Shown: in pieces, positions 33,799 through 42,871 of the stretch
Position numbering within the stretch: the first letter of the stretch is position 1
How the letters are laid out: every line of letters starts with the position of its first letter
Origin: Rhodovarius crocodyli
GTDB lineage: Bacteria; Pseudomonadota; Alphaproteobacteria; Acetobacterales; Acetobacteraceae
DNA: 64,000 nucleotides
Direction: 5' to 3'
NCBI RefSeq assembly: GCF_004005855.1
Contig: NZ_SACL01000007.1
Location: 124,001-188,000 of the forward strand
The notes under the pieces: generated by a model
What the model was told of the DNA's origin: nothing
The model's input: only the letters and a program-made list of their open reading frames with translations
Database searches by the model: none
Made by a program: the position numbers and the translations under genes

Positions 33799-35100
33799 TT
33801 ACTCCTGTTGGCCGGCGACGATGATGGCCCTGACGTCGTTCACATTCGTCAGGGTGGGGCCGGTCTTCATCAACGTGTTCGCCGCGGCGAACACGTCATA
33901 GCTGCGATGGGCGGCCAGGGCCGCGCGGCAGTCCATGCCGCAGTCGGCCAGCGTGCCTGGCAGGCAGAGGGCGCCCGCCGCGTCGCTGCGGCCGTCGATG
34001 CCGTCCGTGTCGGCGCACATGGCCCAGATGCCGGGGCGGCCGTTCAGCGCCAGCGCCATGCCCAGCAGGCATTCGGTGCCGCGCCCGCCGCGCCCATCGG
34101 TGCCGGGCTGGATGGTCACGGTGGTCTCGCCGCCCGAGAGGATCACGGCGGGCCCCCGCACCGGCACGCCGTGGGTGGCGGCCGAGATCGCGATACCGGC
34201 GAGCGCGGTGCCGAGCTGGCGGGCCTCGCCCTCCAGCGCATCGCCCAGGATGATGGGTGTGAGGCCGAGGGCAGGGGCCGCATCGGCCATCGCGCGCAGC
34301 GCCATCATGGGTGTGGCGATCATGCGGTATTCGGCGCGCGCCAGGCGCGGGTCGCCGGGCTTGATGCTTTCCTCGGCGCCGGCTGCCAGATGCGCGGTGA
34401 CGGCGGGCGGCAGGTTCATGCCGTAATGCGCCACCAGCGCCCTCGCCTCGGCGAAGCTGGTCGGGTCCGGCACGGTGGGGCCGGAGGCGATGACGCCCGG
34501 GTCATCGCCCGGCACGTCGGAGATCGCGAGGGTGACGACCCGCGCGGGGTGCGCCGCCGCCGCCAGCCGCCCGCCCGAGAAGGCCGAGAGATGCTTGCGG
34601 ATGCAGTTCATCTCATGGATGGGCGCGCCGCTGCGCAGCAGTTCCCGGTTCACCGCGATCAATTCATCGAGGGTGAGACCCGGGGCGGGCAGGGTGGAGA
34701 GCGAGGAGCCCCCGCCCGAGATCAGCGCCAGCACCAGATCCTGTTCGCCCAGCCCCCGGACCTGTTCCAGCATTTCCGCCGCCGCCGCTGCACCCGGCGC
34801 GTCAGGCGTGGGGTGGTTCGCCTGGCGCACGGCGATGCGCCGGTTCGCGGGGGCGTCGGCCACATCCGCGCCGTGGGTCGTGACGACCACGCCCGAGAGG
34901 GGCAGGTGGGCCCAGGCCTTTTCGACCGCCAGCGCCATCTTGGCCGCGGCCTTGCCGGCGCCGACCACGACGATGCGCCCCTGGGCGGGCGGTTCCGGCA
35001 GGAAGGAAGGCAGGCAGGACAGCGGGTCCGCGGCTGACAGGGCGGCCTGCCACAGACTTGCCAGCGCCTGGCGCGCGCGATCGTCGGTCCAGCCGTTCAT
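33799..35100 (-). CDS. ttuD: Glycerate 2-kinase, MOFRL family (TtuD-like)
   Basis: 433 residues of the glycerate kinase type II (GckA/TtuD) family: RIVVVGAGKAAAKMALAVEK, LVLALISGGGSSLSTLPAPG, DVPGDDPGVIASGPTVPD and the C-terminal MOFRL part with GGRGTECLLGMALAL. It phosphorylates D-glycerate, feeding lower glycolysis; older annotation calls these hydroxypyruvate reductases. GGCAGGAG precedes the ATG. It is the first gene of ttuD-pyk-exported protein and lies downstream of the GntR gene. Tartrate is oxidised and decarboxylated via D-glycerate, which links this gene with the tartrate dehydrogenase at 35923. Confidence 0.9.
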   Translation of the reverse strand: MNGWTDDRARQALASLWQAALSAADPLSCLPSFLPEPPAQGRIVVVGAGKAAAKMALAVEKAWAHLPLSGVVVTTHGADVADAPANRRIAVRQANHPTPDAPGAAAAAEMLEQVRGLGEQDLVLALISGGGSSLSTLPAPGLTLDELIAVNRELLRSGAPIHEMNCIRKHLSAFSGGRLAAAAHPARVVTLAISDVPGDDPGVIASGPTVPDPTSFAEARALVAHYGMNLPPAVTAHLAAGAEESIKPGDPRLARAEYRMIATPMMALRAMADAAPALGLTPIILGDALEGEARQLGTALAGIAISAATHGVPVRGPAVILSGGETTVTIQPGTDGRGGRGTECLLGMALALNGRPGIWAMCADTDGIDGRSDAAGALCLPGTLADCGMDCRAALAAHRSYDVFAAANTLMKTGPTLTNVNDVRAIIVAGQQE

Positions 35101-35171
35101 GCGTTCTCCTGCCCTTTCAATGTAGCGAGGCGGGGGCTGTCAGCCCATCCCTTGCCGGAAAAAATCGGTTC

Positions 35172-35186
35172 TTGTATGGAACCATG
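35172..35186. promoter_or_regulatory. Candidate GntR operator upstream of ttuD
   Basis: TTGTATGGAACCATG, whose reverse complement CATGGTTCCATACAA matches the site at 35896-35910 at 11 of 15 positions (CAT--TTCCAT--AA). It lies 72 bases upstream of the ttuD start, just beyond the GntR stop codon. GGTTC and GAACC arms flank it as a partial dyad. Confidence 0.4.
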
Positions 35187-35217
35187 CATGCAAGTTTCGG
35201 CGAGCGCCACCGGCCGG

Positions 35218-35886
35218 TCACGGCAACAGCGGCAGCATCTCCCTCAGCGCGCGGGCGCGATGGGCGCTGACGCTGTGGCGCGCCGCCTCCGCGTCCGCAC
35301 TCTCCAGCGCGCCGATGATGGCCCAGTGCTCGGCGGTCGAGGCCGCGAGGTTGCCGCGCCCGCCGATGGTCAGCATCCGCGCCCGCGCCGCATGGTCCAG
35401 CGCGTTCGCGGCGCTCGCCGCCAGCCGGGCATTGCCGCAGGCCTCAAGGATCAGCCGGTGGAAGGCGTCGTCGGCCACGGCCCAGTCCTGGCGCCTGCCA
35501 TCGGCGATGGCCTGCTCCATCTCGGCGGTCAGCGCGCGCAGTTCCGCCAGCACGCCCTCGGCGCGGCGGCGGGAGAGGCGGGCGGCGGCCGCCGCCTCCA
35601 GCGCCACCAGCACCTCATACACATCGGACACGTCGTTGCGCGACAGCGGCACCACCAGCACGCCGCGCTTGGACAGCACGCGCAGCAGCCCCTCGGCCTG
35701 CAGGCGCAGCACGGCCTCATGCACGGGGGTGCGGCTCATGGCCAGGCGCGCGGCAAGCTCCGGCTCGCTCAGCGTGGTGCCGGGCGGCAGGCTGCCGTCC
35801 AGGATCTCGCGCTTCAGCGCCGCATAGGCCGCCGCACCCAGACTTTCCTTCGGCTTCTCGCCCTCAGGGCCCGAGGCCGTGTGCAT
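35218..35886 (-). CDS. GntR family transcriptional regulator (FCD subfamily)
   Basis: 222 residues. The GntR winged helix contains LKREILDGSLPPGTTLSEPE and ARLAMSRTPVHEAVLRLQAE. The all-helical FCD domain follows with DDAFHRLILEACGN, including the Asp and His residues that usually bind a metal and a carboxylate. It lies between ttuD and the divergent ttuC and probably controls both, since a common sequence occurs upstream of each. The start could also be ATG 35898, four codons earlier; that one has GGAAGG directly adjacent, which is too close. Effector is probably tartrate or a related acid, by inference. Confidence 0.85.
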   Translation of the reverse strand: MHTASGPEGEKPKESLGAAAYAALKREILDGSLPPGTTLSEPELAARLAMSRTPVHEAVLRLQAEGLLRVLSKRGVLVVPLSRNDVSDVYEVLVALEAAAAARLSRRRAEGVLAELRALTAEMEQAIADGRRQDWAVADDAFHRLILEACGNARLAASAANALDHAARARMLTIGGRGNLAASTAEHWAIIGALESADAEAARHSVSAHRARALREMLPLLP

Positions 35887-35895
35887 CGTTCCATC

Positions 35896-35910
35896 CATCC
35901 TTCCATGTAA
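35896..35910. promoter_or_regulatory. Candidate GntR operator between the GntR gene and ttuC
   Basis: CATCCTTCCATGTAA; shares CAT--TTCCAT--AA with the inverted site upstream of ttuD. It lies 13 bases before the ttuC start and just upstream of (or overlapping, if ATG 35898 is used) the GntR start codon, so a bound repressor would block both genes. Confidence 0.4.
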
Positions 35911-35922
35911 CAGGAGCACCCC

Positions 35923-36993
35923 ATGCGCCGCTATCGCATTGCCGCCATTGCCGGCGACGGAATTGGCCAGGAAGTCATCCCCGCCGGCCTCGATGTGCTG
36001 CGCGCCATCGCGGATCGTCAGGGTTTCGCCCTGGATGTCGAGGAATTCCCCTGGGGCAGCGACTATTACCGCGCCAACGGGAAAATGATGCCGGAGGACG
36101 GGCTGGAGACGCTGAAGCCCTTCGACTCCATCTTCTTCGGCGCCGTCGGCGACGCCCATCTGCCCGACGACATCACCCTGTGGGGCCTGCGGCTCAAGAT
36201 CTGCCAGGGCTTCGACCAATACGCCAACATCCGCCCCACCCGCGTGCTGCCGGGCCTGACCAGCCCGCTGCGTGCCGTGGAGCCGGGCGACATCGACTGG
36301 GTGATCGTGCGTGAGAACTCCGAGGGCGAATATGCCGGCCATGGCGGGCGCGCCCATCGCGGCCATCCCGAGGAAGTGGCGACCGAGACCGCCATCTTCA
36401 CCCGCGCCGGCGTCACCCGGATCATGCGCACCGCCTTCCGCATCGCGCAGTCCCGACCGCGCAAGCTGCTGACCGTCGTCACCAAGTCCAACGCGCAGAA
36501 GCACGGCATGGTGTTCTGGGACGAGATCGCGGCCGAGGTCGCCCGCGAATTCCCCGACGTGACCTGGGAGAAGGAGCTGGTGGACGCCATGGCCGCCCGC
36601 ATGGTGCGCAAGCCGGGCAGCATCGACACCGTCGTCGCCACCAACCTGCACGCCGACATCCTGTCGGACCTGGCGGGTGCCGTCGCCGGGTCCCTGGGTG
36701 TGGCGCCCACCGCCAACCTGGAGCCCGACCGCCGCTTCCCCTCGATGTTCGAGCCCATCCACGGAAGCGCCTTCGACATCGCGGGCAAGGGCGTGGCCAA
36801 CCCGGTCGCGACCTTCTGGACGGCCGCGATGATGCTGGAACATCTGGGTGAGCCTGCCGCCGCCGCATCCCTGATGGTGGCGGTGGAGCAGGTCTGCGCC
36901 TCCGGCATCATGACGGCCGATGTGGGCGGCACCGCCAACACCGCCGAGGTGACGGCCGCCGTCGTCGCCGCCATCAGGGGCGCCAACGCTTGA
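35923..36993 (+). CDS. ttuC: Tartrate dehydrogenase/decarboxylase (TtuC/DmlA family)
   Basis: 356 residues of the isopropylmalate/isocitrate dehydrogenase family. The subtype is indicated by YRIAAIAGDGIGQEVIPAGL, WVIVRENSEGEYAGHGGRAH and TVVTKSNAQKHGMVFWDE; DILSDLAGAVAGSLGVAPTANL binds the metal and NAD. Family enzymes act on L-tartrate, meso-tartrate or D-malate with NAD, so decarboxylation to D-glycerate or pyruvate is possible. An AGGAG site precedes the ATG. It is divergent from the GntR gene, with glycerate kinase and pyruvate kinase following that gene. Confidence 0.9.
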   Translation: MRRYRIAAIAGDGIGQEVIPAGLDVLRAIADRQGFALDVEEFPWGSDYYRANGKMMPEDGLETLKPFDSIFFGAVGDAHLPDDITLWGLRLKICQGFDQYANIRPTRVLPGLTSPLRAVEPGDIDWVIVRENSEGEYAGHGGRAHRGHPEEVATETAIFTRAGVTRIMRTAFRIAQSRPRKLLTVVTKSNAQKHGMVFWDEIAAEVAREFPDVTWEKELVDAMAARMVRKPGSIDTVVATNLHADILSDLAGAVAGSLGVAPTANLEPDRRFPSMFEPIHGSAFDIAGKGVANPVATFWTAAMMLEHLGEPAAAASLMVAVEQVCASGIMTADVGGTANTAEVTAAVVAAIRGANA

Positions 36994-37045
36994 TAGCCGC
37001 GGCGGCGCACCCCATACCGAGGGCAGGACAGACGGAGGCCACACC

Positions 37046-37390
37046 ATGCCCGCACCCCAGCCCCAGGCGGACCTGACCCTCGGCGCCGCCGCCGAGCTTT
37101 CCCCGGAACAGCGCGACCGCATCGAGGCGGCCGCCTTCCGCAAGCTGGTGCAGCACCTGCGCGACAACGAGGTGCAGAACATCGAGCTGATGAACCTGGC
37201 GGATTTCTGCCGGAACTGCATGAGCCGCTGGTACCAGGAAGCCGCGGCCGATGAGGGTGTGGCGCTGGAAACGCCGGCGGCACGCGAAGTGATCTACGGC
37301 ATGCCCTATAAGGAATGGCAGGCCGCGCATCAGAAGGAAGCGACCCCGGAGCAGAAGGCGGCCTTCGCGGCTAAGAATCCGGGGCATTGA
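37046..37390 (+). CDS. DUF1244 domain protein
   Basis: 114 residues. The DUF1244 core is evident: FRKLVQHLRDNEVQNIELMN, LADFCRNCMSRWYQEAA and REVIYGMPYKEWQAAHQ. The FCRNC cysteines may bind a metal. The family is widespread in alpha- and gammaproteobacteria and lacks an established function. GGAGG is placed seven bases before the ATG. It stands alone, 52 bases after ttuC, and its stop is followed directly by repeat element B. Confidence 0.88.
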   Translation: MPAPQPQADLTLGAAAELSPEQRDRIEAAAFRKLVQHLRDNEVQNIELMNLADFCRNCMSRWYQEAAADEGVALETPAAREVIYGMPYKEWQAAHQKEATPEQKAAFAAKNPGH

Positions 37391-37394
37391 GGAA

Positions 37395-37612
37395 GGGGGG
37401 GGCGTTGCCCCCGGCCCCCAGTCAGGGGCGCTGCCCCTGACAACCCCGCCAGGACCGTAGCGGCCCTGGACCCCGGGGAGTTGGCGCCCCACCCTGATTT
37501 CGTTGATTTTAATAATAAAATTGGCGCCCCACCTGCGAAGATGGGGCGCCAAACTCCTATCAGGTCCAGGAGATATTATCTCCTGGTGGGGGTGTCGGGG
37601 GCAAAGCCCCTG
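37395..37612. repeat. Mosaic hairpin intergenic element, copy B
   Basis: Between convergent DUF1244 and chemoreceptor genes. Hairpins: GGGGGC/GCCCCC (37398-37412); TCAGGGGC/GCCCCTGA (37422-37440); CCAGGACCG/CGGCCCTGG, one mismatch (37449-37469); long arms starting GGAGTTGGCGCC (37477-37491) pairing with 37542-37557; within these an AT hairpin ATTTTA/TAAAAT (37506-37521) and a 13-bp direct repeat TTGGCGCCCCACC (37481 and 37521); CCAGGAGAT/ATCTCCTGG (37566-37586); GGGGC/GCCCC (37598-37610). 28 bases of the core (37501-37528) recur inverted in copy C with one mismatch, and 29 bases (37447-37475) are identical in copy D. Confidence 0.8.
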
Positions 37613-37613
37613 A

Positions 37614-39692
37614 CTAAGCCGCCCTCACATCCTGCACGAACCCGCCCACGGTCTTCGTCAGCACCTCCGACTGCCGCGCCAGTTCCGATGCAGCCCCCAG
37701 CACCTGCGCCGCCGCCGCCCCGGTCTCGCCAGAGCCCTGGCTCACCGCCGCGATGTTCCGGCTCACCGCATCCGTCGCATCGGCCGTGCGCTGCACCGTG
37801 CGCGCGATCTCGCCCGTCGCCGTGCTCTGCTCCTCCACCGCCGCCGCGATCGCCACCGCGATCTGGCTCACTTCCTCGATCCGCTTGCCGATGCCCCCGA
37901 TCGCGCTCACCGCCTGCTGGGTCGCGGCCTGGATCGAGGCGATCTGCCCCCCGATCTCCTCCGTCGCCTTCGCCGTCTGGCTCGCCAGGTTCTTCACCTC
38001 GCTGGCCACCACCGCGAAGCCCTTGCCGGCCTCGCCCGCGCGCGCCGCCTCGATGGTCGCGTTCAGCGCCAGCAGGTTGGTCTGGCCCGCGATGTCGGTG
38101 ATCAGCCGCACCACGTCGCCGATCTTCTGCGCGCCATGGGCCAGGGCCTGCACCGTCTCGTCGGTGGCGCGCGCGTCAGAGACCGCCTGGCTGGCCGCAG
38201 AGGACGCATGCGCGACCTGGCGGCTGATCTCCTGGATGGAGGCGCTCAGCTGCTCGGCAGCAGCGGCCACCACCTGCACGCCCTCGCTGGCCTGGCTGGC
38301 GGCACCCACCACGGCGCCGGCCTGCTCATTGGTGCTGGCGGCGGTGCCGGTCATGGAACGCGCGGTCGCCTCCAGCTCGGTCGAGGCGGAGGACAGCATG
38401 CCCGTCAGCTCCCCGATCTGCCCCTCGAAGCCGCGCACCAGGCTGGAAAGCTGCTCCGCACGCTTCTCCTTGGACTGGCGCTCCACCTCCTGCGCGGCAG
38501 CAAGGCGGTCGGCTTCGGCGGAGCGGTCGCGCAGCGTGCCCACGGCGCGCGCCATCTCGCCCAGCTCATCGGGGCGATGCGTGCCGGGCACCGTCACTTC
38601 CAGGCGGCCATTGGCGATCTCGCCTACCGTATCGGTCAGCGCGCGCATCGGCTGCACCAGCCGCCGCAGCAGGAACCACAGGCTGCCCAGGATCATCAGC
38701 GTCGTCACGGCCAGCATGGCCAGCGCCACCACCAGCGTGCTGCCCGCCTGGCGTGAGTTGGCGGCGACGAGCGCCACCGCCTCATCCAGGGCGACATCGC
38801 GCATGTCCAGCAGGGCTGCCTGGGCGGGGGCGCTCCAGCGGCGGATCTCGTTGCTGGACTGGTCCCAAGTGCCGGCCGGGGCGGCGCGGCCCAGATGCGC
38901 GGCGGCCGGCGTGATCAGCGCCATCAGCCGCGTCTGCAGCTCCTCGCTCTTGGCGGCATAGGCCACGGCGGCGGCATCCAGGGCGGCGTTGTTGCCGATG
39001 GTCGCGATCAGCCGTCGCGCGGTCTCCGAGGCCTGGGCCATGCGGCCCAGATGCTGCAGCGCCGCGCTGAACTCCGCCCAGGCGACGGGCTGGCCCTCGA
39101 TCCAGCGGAACAGCAGCACCGTGGCACGGCCGGAGCGGTCGCGATGGTCCATGACGGAGGAGGAGATCTCCATCATCGGCGCCACATCCGGCTGGCTGTC
39201 GGTCAGCAGGCGCGCGACTTCGGCGGCGGGGGTGACGAGGCGCCCCACCAGCTCCGTCCGGGCGCGGGCCAGGTCGGTGCTGAGGCGCGGGTCGCGCTGG
39301 TCCAGCGGCCTGGCGAATGCCTCATCGGCGCGCTGGCGCAGGCGCGTCAGCTCCCCCACGATGCCGGCGGGCACGGCCGCGCTCTGCGCGCCCAGCGAGG
39401 AGGCGGGCATCACCTCCTGCAGGCGGGCGAGCAGGCGGTCGGCGTTCGGGCGCGGCGCGCGCAGCACCGGCAGGTCCGGCGCGGGGTTGCTGACCGAGCT
39501 GGTATACTGCCCGACCTCCAGGATCAGCGCCGTCTGCGCGCGCTGCAGCAGGCTGATGGCGTTGGTGTCGACCGCCGCCTGCCGGGCGGATTGCCAGGCT
39601 TGATAGGCGTTGGTCGCCGCCACCAGAGAGGCCGCGACCCCCGGCAGCCCGACCGCGCAGAAACCGACCAGGAACAGCGTGCGGATGCGCAT
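37614..39692 (-). CDS. Methyl-accepting chemotaxis protein
   Basis: 692 residues. One N-terminal membrane span ([20 protein letters not shown]), a long periplasmic helical sensor (about residues 30-310), a second span (about 315-340), a HAMP domain and a cytoplasmic signalling domain. The hairpin tip contains [20 protein letters not shown], the CheA/CheW contact region. It would signal to a chemotaxis kinase; no che genes are in the window. ATG 39692 has GGAGG eight bases upstream and leads directly into the signal anchor. The ligand is unknown. Confidence 0.9.
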   Translation of the reverse strand: MRIRTLFLVGFCAVGLPGVAASLVAATNAYQAWQSARQAAVDTNAISLLQRAQTALILEVGQYTSSVSNPAPDLPVLRAPRPNADRLLARLQEVMPASSLGAQSAAVPAGIVGELTRLRQRADEAFARPLDQRDPRLSTDLARARTELVGRLVTPAAEVARLLTDSQPDVAPMMEISSSVMDHRDRSGRATVLLFRWIEGQPVAWAEFSAALQHLGRMAQASETARRLIATIGNNAALDAAAVAYAAKSEELQTRLMALITPAAAHLGRAAPAGTWDQSSNEIRRWSAPAQAALLDMRDVALDEAVALVAANSRQAGSTLVVALAMLAVTTLMILGSLWFLLRRLVQPMRALTDTVGEIANGRLEVTVPGTHRPDELGEMARAVGTLRDRSAEADRLAAAQEVERQSKEKRAEQLSSLVRGFEGQIGELTGMLSSASTELEATARSMTGTAASTNEQAGAVVGAASQASEGVQVVAAAAEQLSASIQEISRQVAHASSAASQAVSDARATDETVQALAHGAQKIGDVVRLITDIAGQTNLLALNATIEAARAGEAGKGFAVVASEVKNLASQTAKATEEIGGQIASIQAATQQAVSAIGGIGKRIEEVSQIAVAIAAAVEEQSTATGEIARTVQRTADATDAVSRNIAAVSQGSGETGAAAAQVLGAASELARQSEVLTKTVGGFVQDVRAA

Positions 39693-39767
39693 CGCGAAGG
39701 CCTCCAAAGAATTGCAGGAGGCCTAGATGGCGGAGTTGTCATAAACAGGCGCCTAACGCGCCCGTGA

Positions 39768-41171
39768 TCAGGCCCCGAACCCGTTGGGCGTGATGCCGCG
39801 CGGGCTTGCCATCTCATAGCGGGCGCGGGGCTGATACTGGCCGCCCCCGGCACGGCCGGTGATCTCGCCCTCGCGCATCACCACCTCACCGCGCCGCAGG
39901 GTGGCCACCGGCCAGCCGGTGACGCGCATGCCCTCGAAGGGGGTGTAGTCCACGGCGTGGTGCATCAGGGACTGGGTGATGGTCACTTCCCGCTTCGGGT
40001 CCCACAGGATGACGTCGGCGTCGCTGCCGGGCGCGATCACGCCCTTTTTCGGGTACAGACCCATCAGCCTGGCCGGGTTGGTGGATACCAGCCGCGCGAA
40101 GTGCTCCACGCTGATGCGGCCCTTGGTCACGCCCTCATGGAACAGCACCGGCAGACGGGCGGCCAGGCCCGGCAGCCCGTTCGGGATGGTGGAGAAATCG
40201 GCCCCCACCTTGAACGCGCGCGAGGAGGCCGCGTGGTCGCTGCTGACCACATCCAGCGTGCCGCGGCGGATCGCTTCCCAGATGTTGGCGTGCTCGGCCT
40301 CATCGCGGGGCGCGGGGCTGCACATGAAGTTCGCGCCCTCCGGCCCCTCCATGTGGCGGGCCGTCACGGTGAAGTATTGCGGGCAGGTCTCGCCCCACAC
40401 CTTCAGGCCACGGGCCTGGGCGCGGGCGATTTCCTCCGCCGCCTCGGCGCAGCTGACATGGAAGACCTGGATCGGCTGGTCCACCAGCTCCGCCAGGGCG
40501 ATGGCGCGGTGGGTGGCCTCGCGCTCCACCACGGTGGGGCGGGACCAGGCGTGGTATTCGGGCGCGGTCAGGCCGGCGGCCAGCAGGCGCTCGGTGCGCC
40601 AGCGGATGGCGTCGTAATTCTCGCAATGGACGGTGACCAGGCAGCCGTGCTTGCGCGCGGTCTCCAGCACGCGGATGAAGCCGCGATCGTCCACATGCAC
40701 GTTGTCGTAGGTGAGGAATACCTTGAGGCTGCGCACGCCCTCGGCGACCAGCCTGGGGATTTCCTCCTCCAGCACCTGGTCGGTGGGGTCGCTGATGATC
40801 TGGTGGAAGGCGTGGTCGACCATGCCGGTCGCGGCGCGGGCCTTGTAGTCCACGAAGCGTTCCCACACGCCGTGGCCCTTCCATTGCGGGATGAAGCTGA
40901 CGGTGGTGGTGGTGCCGCCGGCAAACGCCGCCGCCGAGGCGGTGAGGAAGCTTTCCTCCGCGATGCTGCCATTGGGGCGGGGTTCCTCGATGTGGCAATG
41001 GCTGTCCACGCCGCCGGGCAGCACCAGCAGGCCCTTGGCATCCAGCACCTGCGCCCCGTCGGGGATTGATTCGGCCAGCGTCGCGATGCGCCCGTCCCGG
41101 ATGCCGACATCGCAGCGGATGGCCCCGAAGGCGCTGGCCACCAGGCCGTTGCGGATCACCACATCATGCAT
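39768..41171 (-). CDS. Dihydropyrimidinase/hydantoinase-type amidohydrolase
   Basis: 467 residues of the cyclic amidohydrolase superfamily. Metal ligands are all visible: DSHCHIEEP (H58, H60), bridging K150 (SLKVFLTYDN), H182 (VTVHCENYD), H238 (VFHVSCAEA) and D312 (SSDHAAS). The enzyme opens cyclic ureides or imides such as dihydropyrimidines and hydantoins. GGGAG lies before the ATG. It is divergent from an AtzG-AtzE-type amidase pair, and a RutA-like monooxygenase lies about 6 kb away, so nitrogen-ring catabolism is a theme here. Exact substrate is not determinable from sequence. Confidence 0.87.
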   Translation of the reverse strand: MHDVVIRNGLVASAFGAIRCDVGIRDGRIATLAESIPDGAQVLDAKGLLVLPGGVDSHCHIEEPRPNGSIAEESFLTASAAAFAGGTTTTVSFIPQWKGHGVWERFVDYKARAATGMVDHAFHQIISDPTDQVLEEEIPRLVAEGVRSLKVFLTYDNVHVDDRGFIRVLETARKHGCLVTVHCENYDAIRWRTERLLAAGLTAPEYHAWSRPTVVEREATHRAIALAELVDQPIQVFHVSCAEAAEEIARAQARGLKVWGETCPQYFTVTARHMEGPEGANFMCSPAPRDEAEHANIWEAIRRGTLDVVSSDHAASSRAFKVGADFSTIPNGLPGLAARLPVLFHEGVTKGRISVEHFARLVSTNPARLMGLYPKKGVIAPGSDADVILWDPKREVTITQSLMHHAVDYTPFEGMRVTGWPVATLRRGEVVMREGEITGRAGGGQYQPRARYEMASPRGITPNGFGA

Positions 41172-41320
41172 CGCGTCGTCTCCCGTTTGCGGGGCGGAGT
41201 GTGCCCCGGCACGGCTGCGATGCACACTGCCCCCGGGATGCGCAGATCGCCGCGCGCGCGCCCGTCCATGCGCCCCGATGCGGCATGACACCCCGGCCGC
41301 TGCCATGCGACAAGGCAGGA

Positions 41321-41527
41321 ATGATCGACGCCAAGACCTTTGATCCCGCGGCCTATGTCGCCGCCATGGCCCCGGCCGTGGGCCTGACCCTGCCGCCCGA
41401 GCGCCAGGCGCGCGTGGCGGCGGCGCTGGCCCTGGTGGTGAAGATCGGCGCGCCGGCGCTGGAGCATGCGGTCGCGGAGGATGTCGAGCCCGCACCCGTC
41501 TTCGATCCCGGAGTGTCGCGCCCATGA
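41321..41527 (+). CDS. AtzG-like small subunit (DUF4089)
   Basis: 68 residues, mostly helical (DPAAYVAAMAPAVGLTLPPE, VAAALALVVKIGAPALEHAV). This is the DUF4089/AtzG family, related to GatC, which wraps around an amidase partner. The start at 41321 gives the typical length. Its stop overlaps the start of the amidase gene by four bases, as in AtzG-AtzE. It would stabilise the amidase; it has no catalytic residues of its own. Confidence 0.8.
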   Translation: MIDAKTFDPAAYVAAMAPAVGLTLPPERQARVAAALALVVKIGAPALEHAVAEDVEPAPVFDPGVSRP

Positions 41528-42849
41528 GTGCCGTCGAGAACGTCCAGGCCGCCCTGGCGCGCATCGAGCGCGACAATGCCCGCGTCAATGCCTTCACCGC
41601 CGTGCTGGCCGAACGCGCCCTGGCGCGCGCCGCCAAGGTGGCGCCCGACGCGCCGCTGGCGGGCCTGGTCTTCGCCGCCAAGAACCTGTTCGACATCGCG
41701 GGCATCCCGACCACCGCCGGCAGCAAGATCCGCAAATCCGCGGCGCCCGCCGCCGAGGACTGCATCCTGATCCGCCGCCTGGAAGCGGCGGGTGCCGTCT
41801 GCGTCGGCGCACTGAACATGGATGAGTTCGCCTATGGCTTCACGACCGAGAACAGCCATGACGGCGCCTGCCACAACCCGCATGACCTGACGCGCATCGC
41901 GGGCGGCAGCTCCGGCGGCTCGGGTGCCGCGGTCGCGGCCGGCATGGTGGAGGCGAGCCTCGGCACCGACACCAACGGCTCCATCCGCGTGCCGTCCTCC
42001 CTGAACGGGATCTTCGGCATCAAGCCCACCTATGGGCGGCTGCCGCGCACGGGTTCGGTGCCGTTCGTGGCATCGCTGGACCATGTGGGCCCCTTCGCGC
42101 GCAGCGCGACGCGGCTGGCCGAGATCTATGACGTGCTGCAGGGGCCCGACCCGATGGACAGCTGCCAGCTGGCCAAGGGTGTCGACCCGGTGCTGCCGGG
42201 GCTGGGCGGCGGCATTGCCGGGCTGAACATCGCGAAGCTGGGCGGCTGGTTCGAGGGGCCGATGACGGATGCCGCCCGTGGCGCCGTGGCATCGGTGGCC
42301 CAGGCGCTGGGCGCCACCGCCACCGTCAGCTGGTCCATGGCGGAGGCCGTGCGGGCGGCCGCCTTCCTCATCACTTCTTCCGAGGGCGGTGCGCTGCACC
42401 TGCCGGAACTGCGCACCCAGTATGAGGATTTCGAGCCGCTGACCCAGGACCGACTGCTGGCCGGCAGCCTGCTGCCCGCCGCCTGGGTGAACCATGCCCA
42501 GCGCGTGCGCGCCGCCGGCCGCGACGCGATGGCCGCGATCCAGCGCGAATTCGACATCCTGATCGCGCCCGCCACCCCCACCGTCGCCACCCCGATCGGC
42601 CAGGAGGAGCTGGTGCTGGACGGCGTGCGCATGCCGCTGCGTCCTTCCATGGGCCTCTACACCCAGCCCATCAGCGGAATCGGCCTGCCGGTCGTCACGG
42701 TGCCGATCCAGAATGCGGAAGGTGCCATGCCCATCGGCGTGCAGCTGATCGGCCGCCCCTGGCAGGAGGACGTGCTGTTCCGCGCCGCCCGGGTGCTGGA
42801 ACAGGCCGGATTGTGTTCGGCACCGGTCGCCCCCGCTTTCGCATCCTGA
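41524..42849 (+). CDS. AtzE-type amidase (amidase signature family)
   Basis: 441 residues. The amidase-signature triad is present: Lys in FAAKNLFDI, cis-Ser and nucleophilic Ser in GGSSGGSGAAVAAGMVEASL, with GTDTNGSIRVPSS. AtzE proper is 1-carboxybiuret hydrolase of s-triazine degradation; most relatives have other small-amide substrates. The AtzG-like partner directly upstream, in translational overlap, supports the assignment to this group. It lies divergent from the hydantoinase, which may produce its substrate. Specific substrate unknown. Confidence 0.83.
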   Translation: MSAVENVQAALARIERDNARVNAFTAVLAERALARAAKVAPDAPLAGLVFAAKNLFDIAGIPTTAGSKIRKSAAPAAEDCILIRRLEAAGAVCVGALNMDEFAYGFTTENSHDGACHNPHDLTRIAGGSSGGSGAAVAAGMVEASLGTDTNGSIRVPSSLNGIFGIKPTYGRLPRTGSVPFVASLDHVGPFARSATRLAEIYDVLQGPDPMDSCQLAKGVDPVLPGLGGGIAGLNIAKLGGWFEGPMTDAARGAVASVAQALGATATVSWSMAEAVRAAAFLITSSEGGALHLPELRTQYEDFEPLTQDRLLAGSLLPAAWVNHAQRVRAAGRDAMAAIQREFDILIAPATPTVATPIGQEELVLDGVRMPLRPSMGLYTQPISGIGLPVVTVPIQNAEGAMPIGVQLIGRPWQEDVLFRAARVLEQAGLCSAPVAPAFAS

Positions 42850-42871
42850 GAGGGCGAGTATTCTGGCCCGC

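Noticed and set aside
35218-37221. 667-codon minus-strand frame continuing upstream of the GntR gene
   Set aside because: The GntR protein itself begins near 35886; the extension lies antisense to ttuC and DUF1244 and shows no domain.
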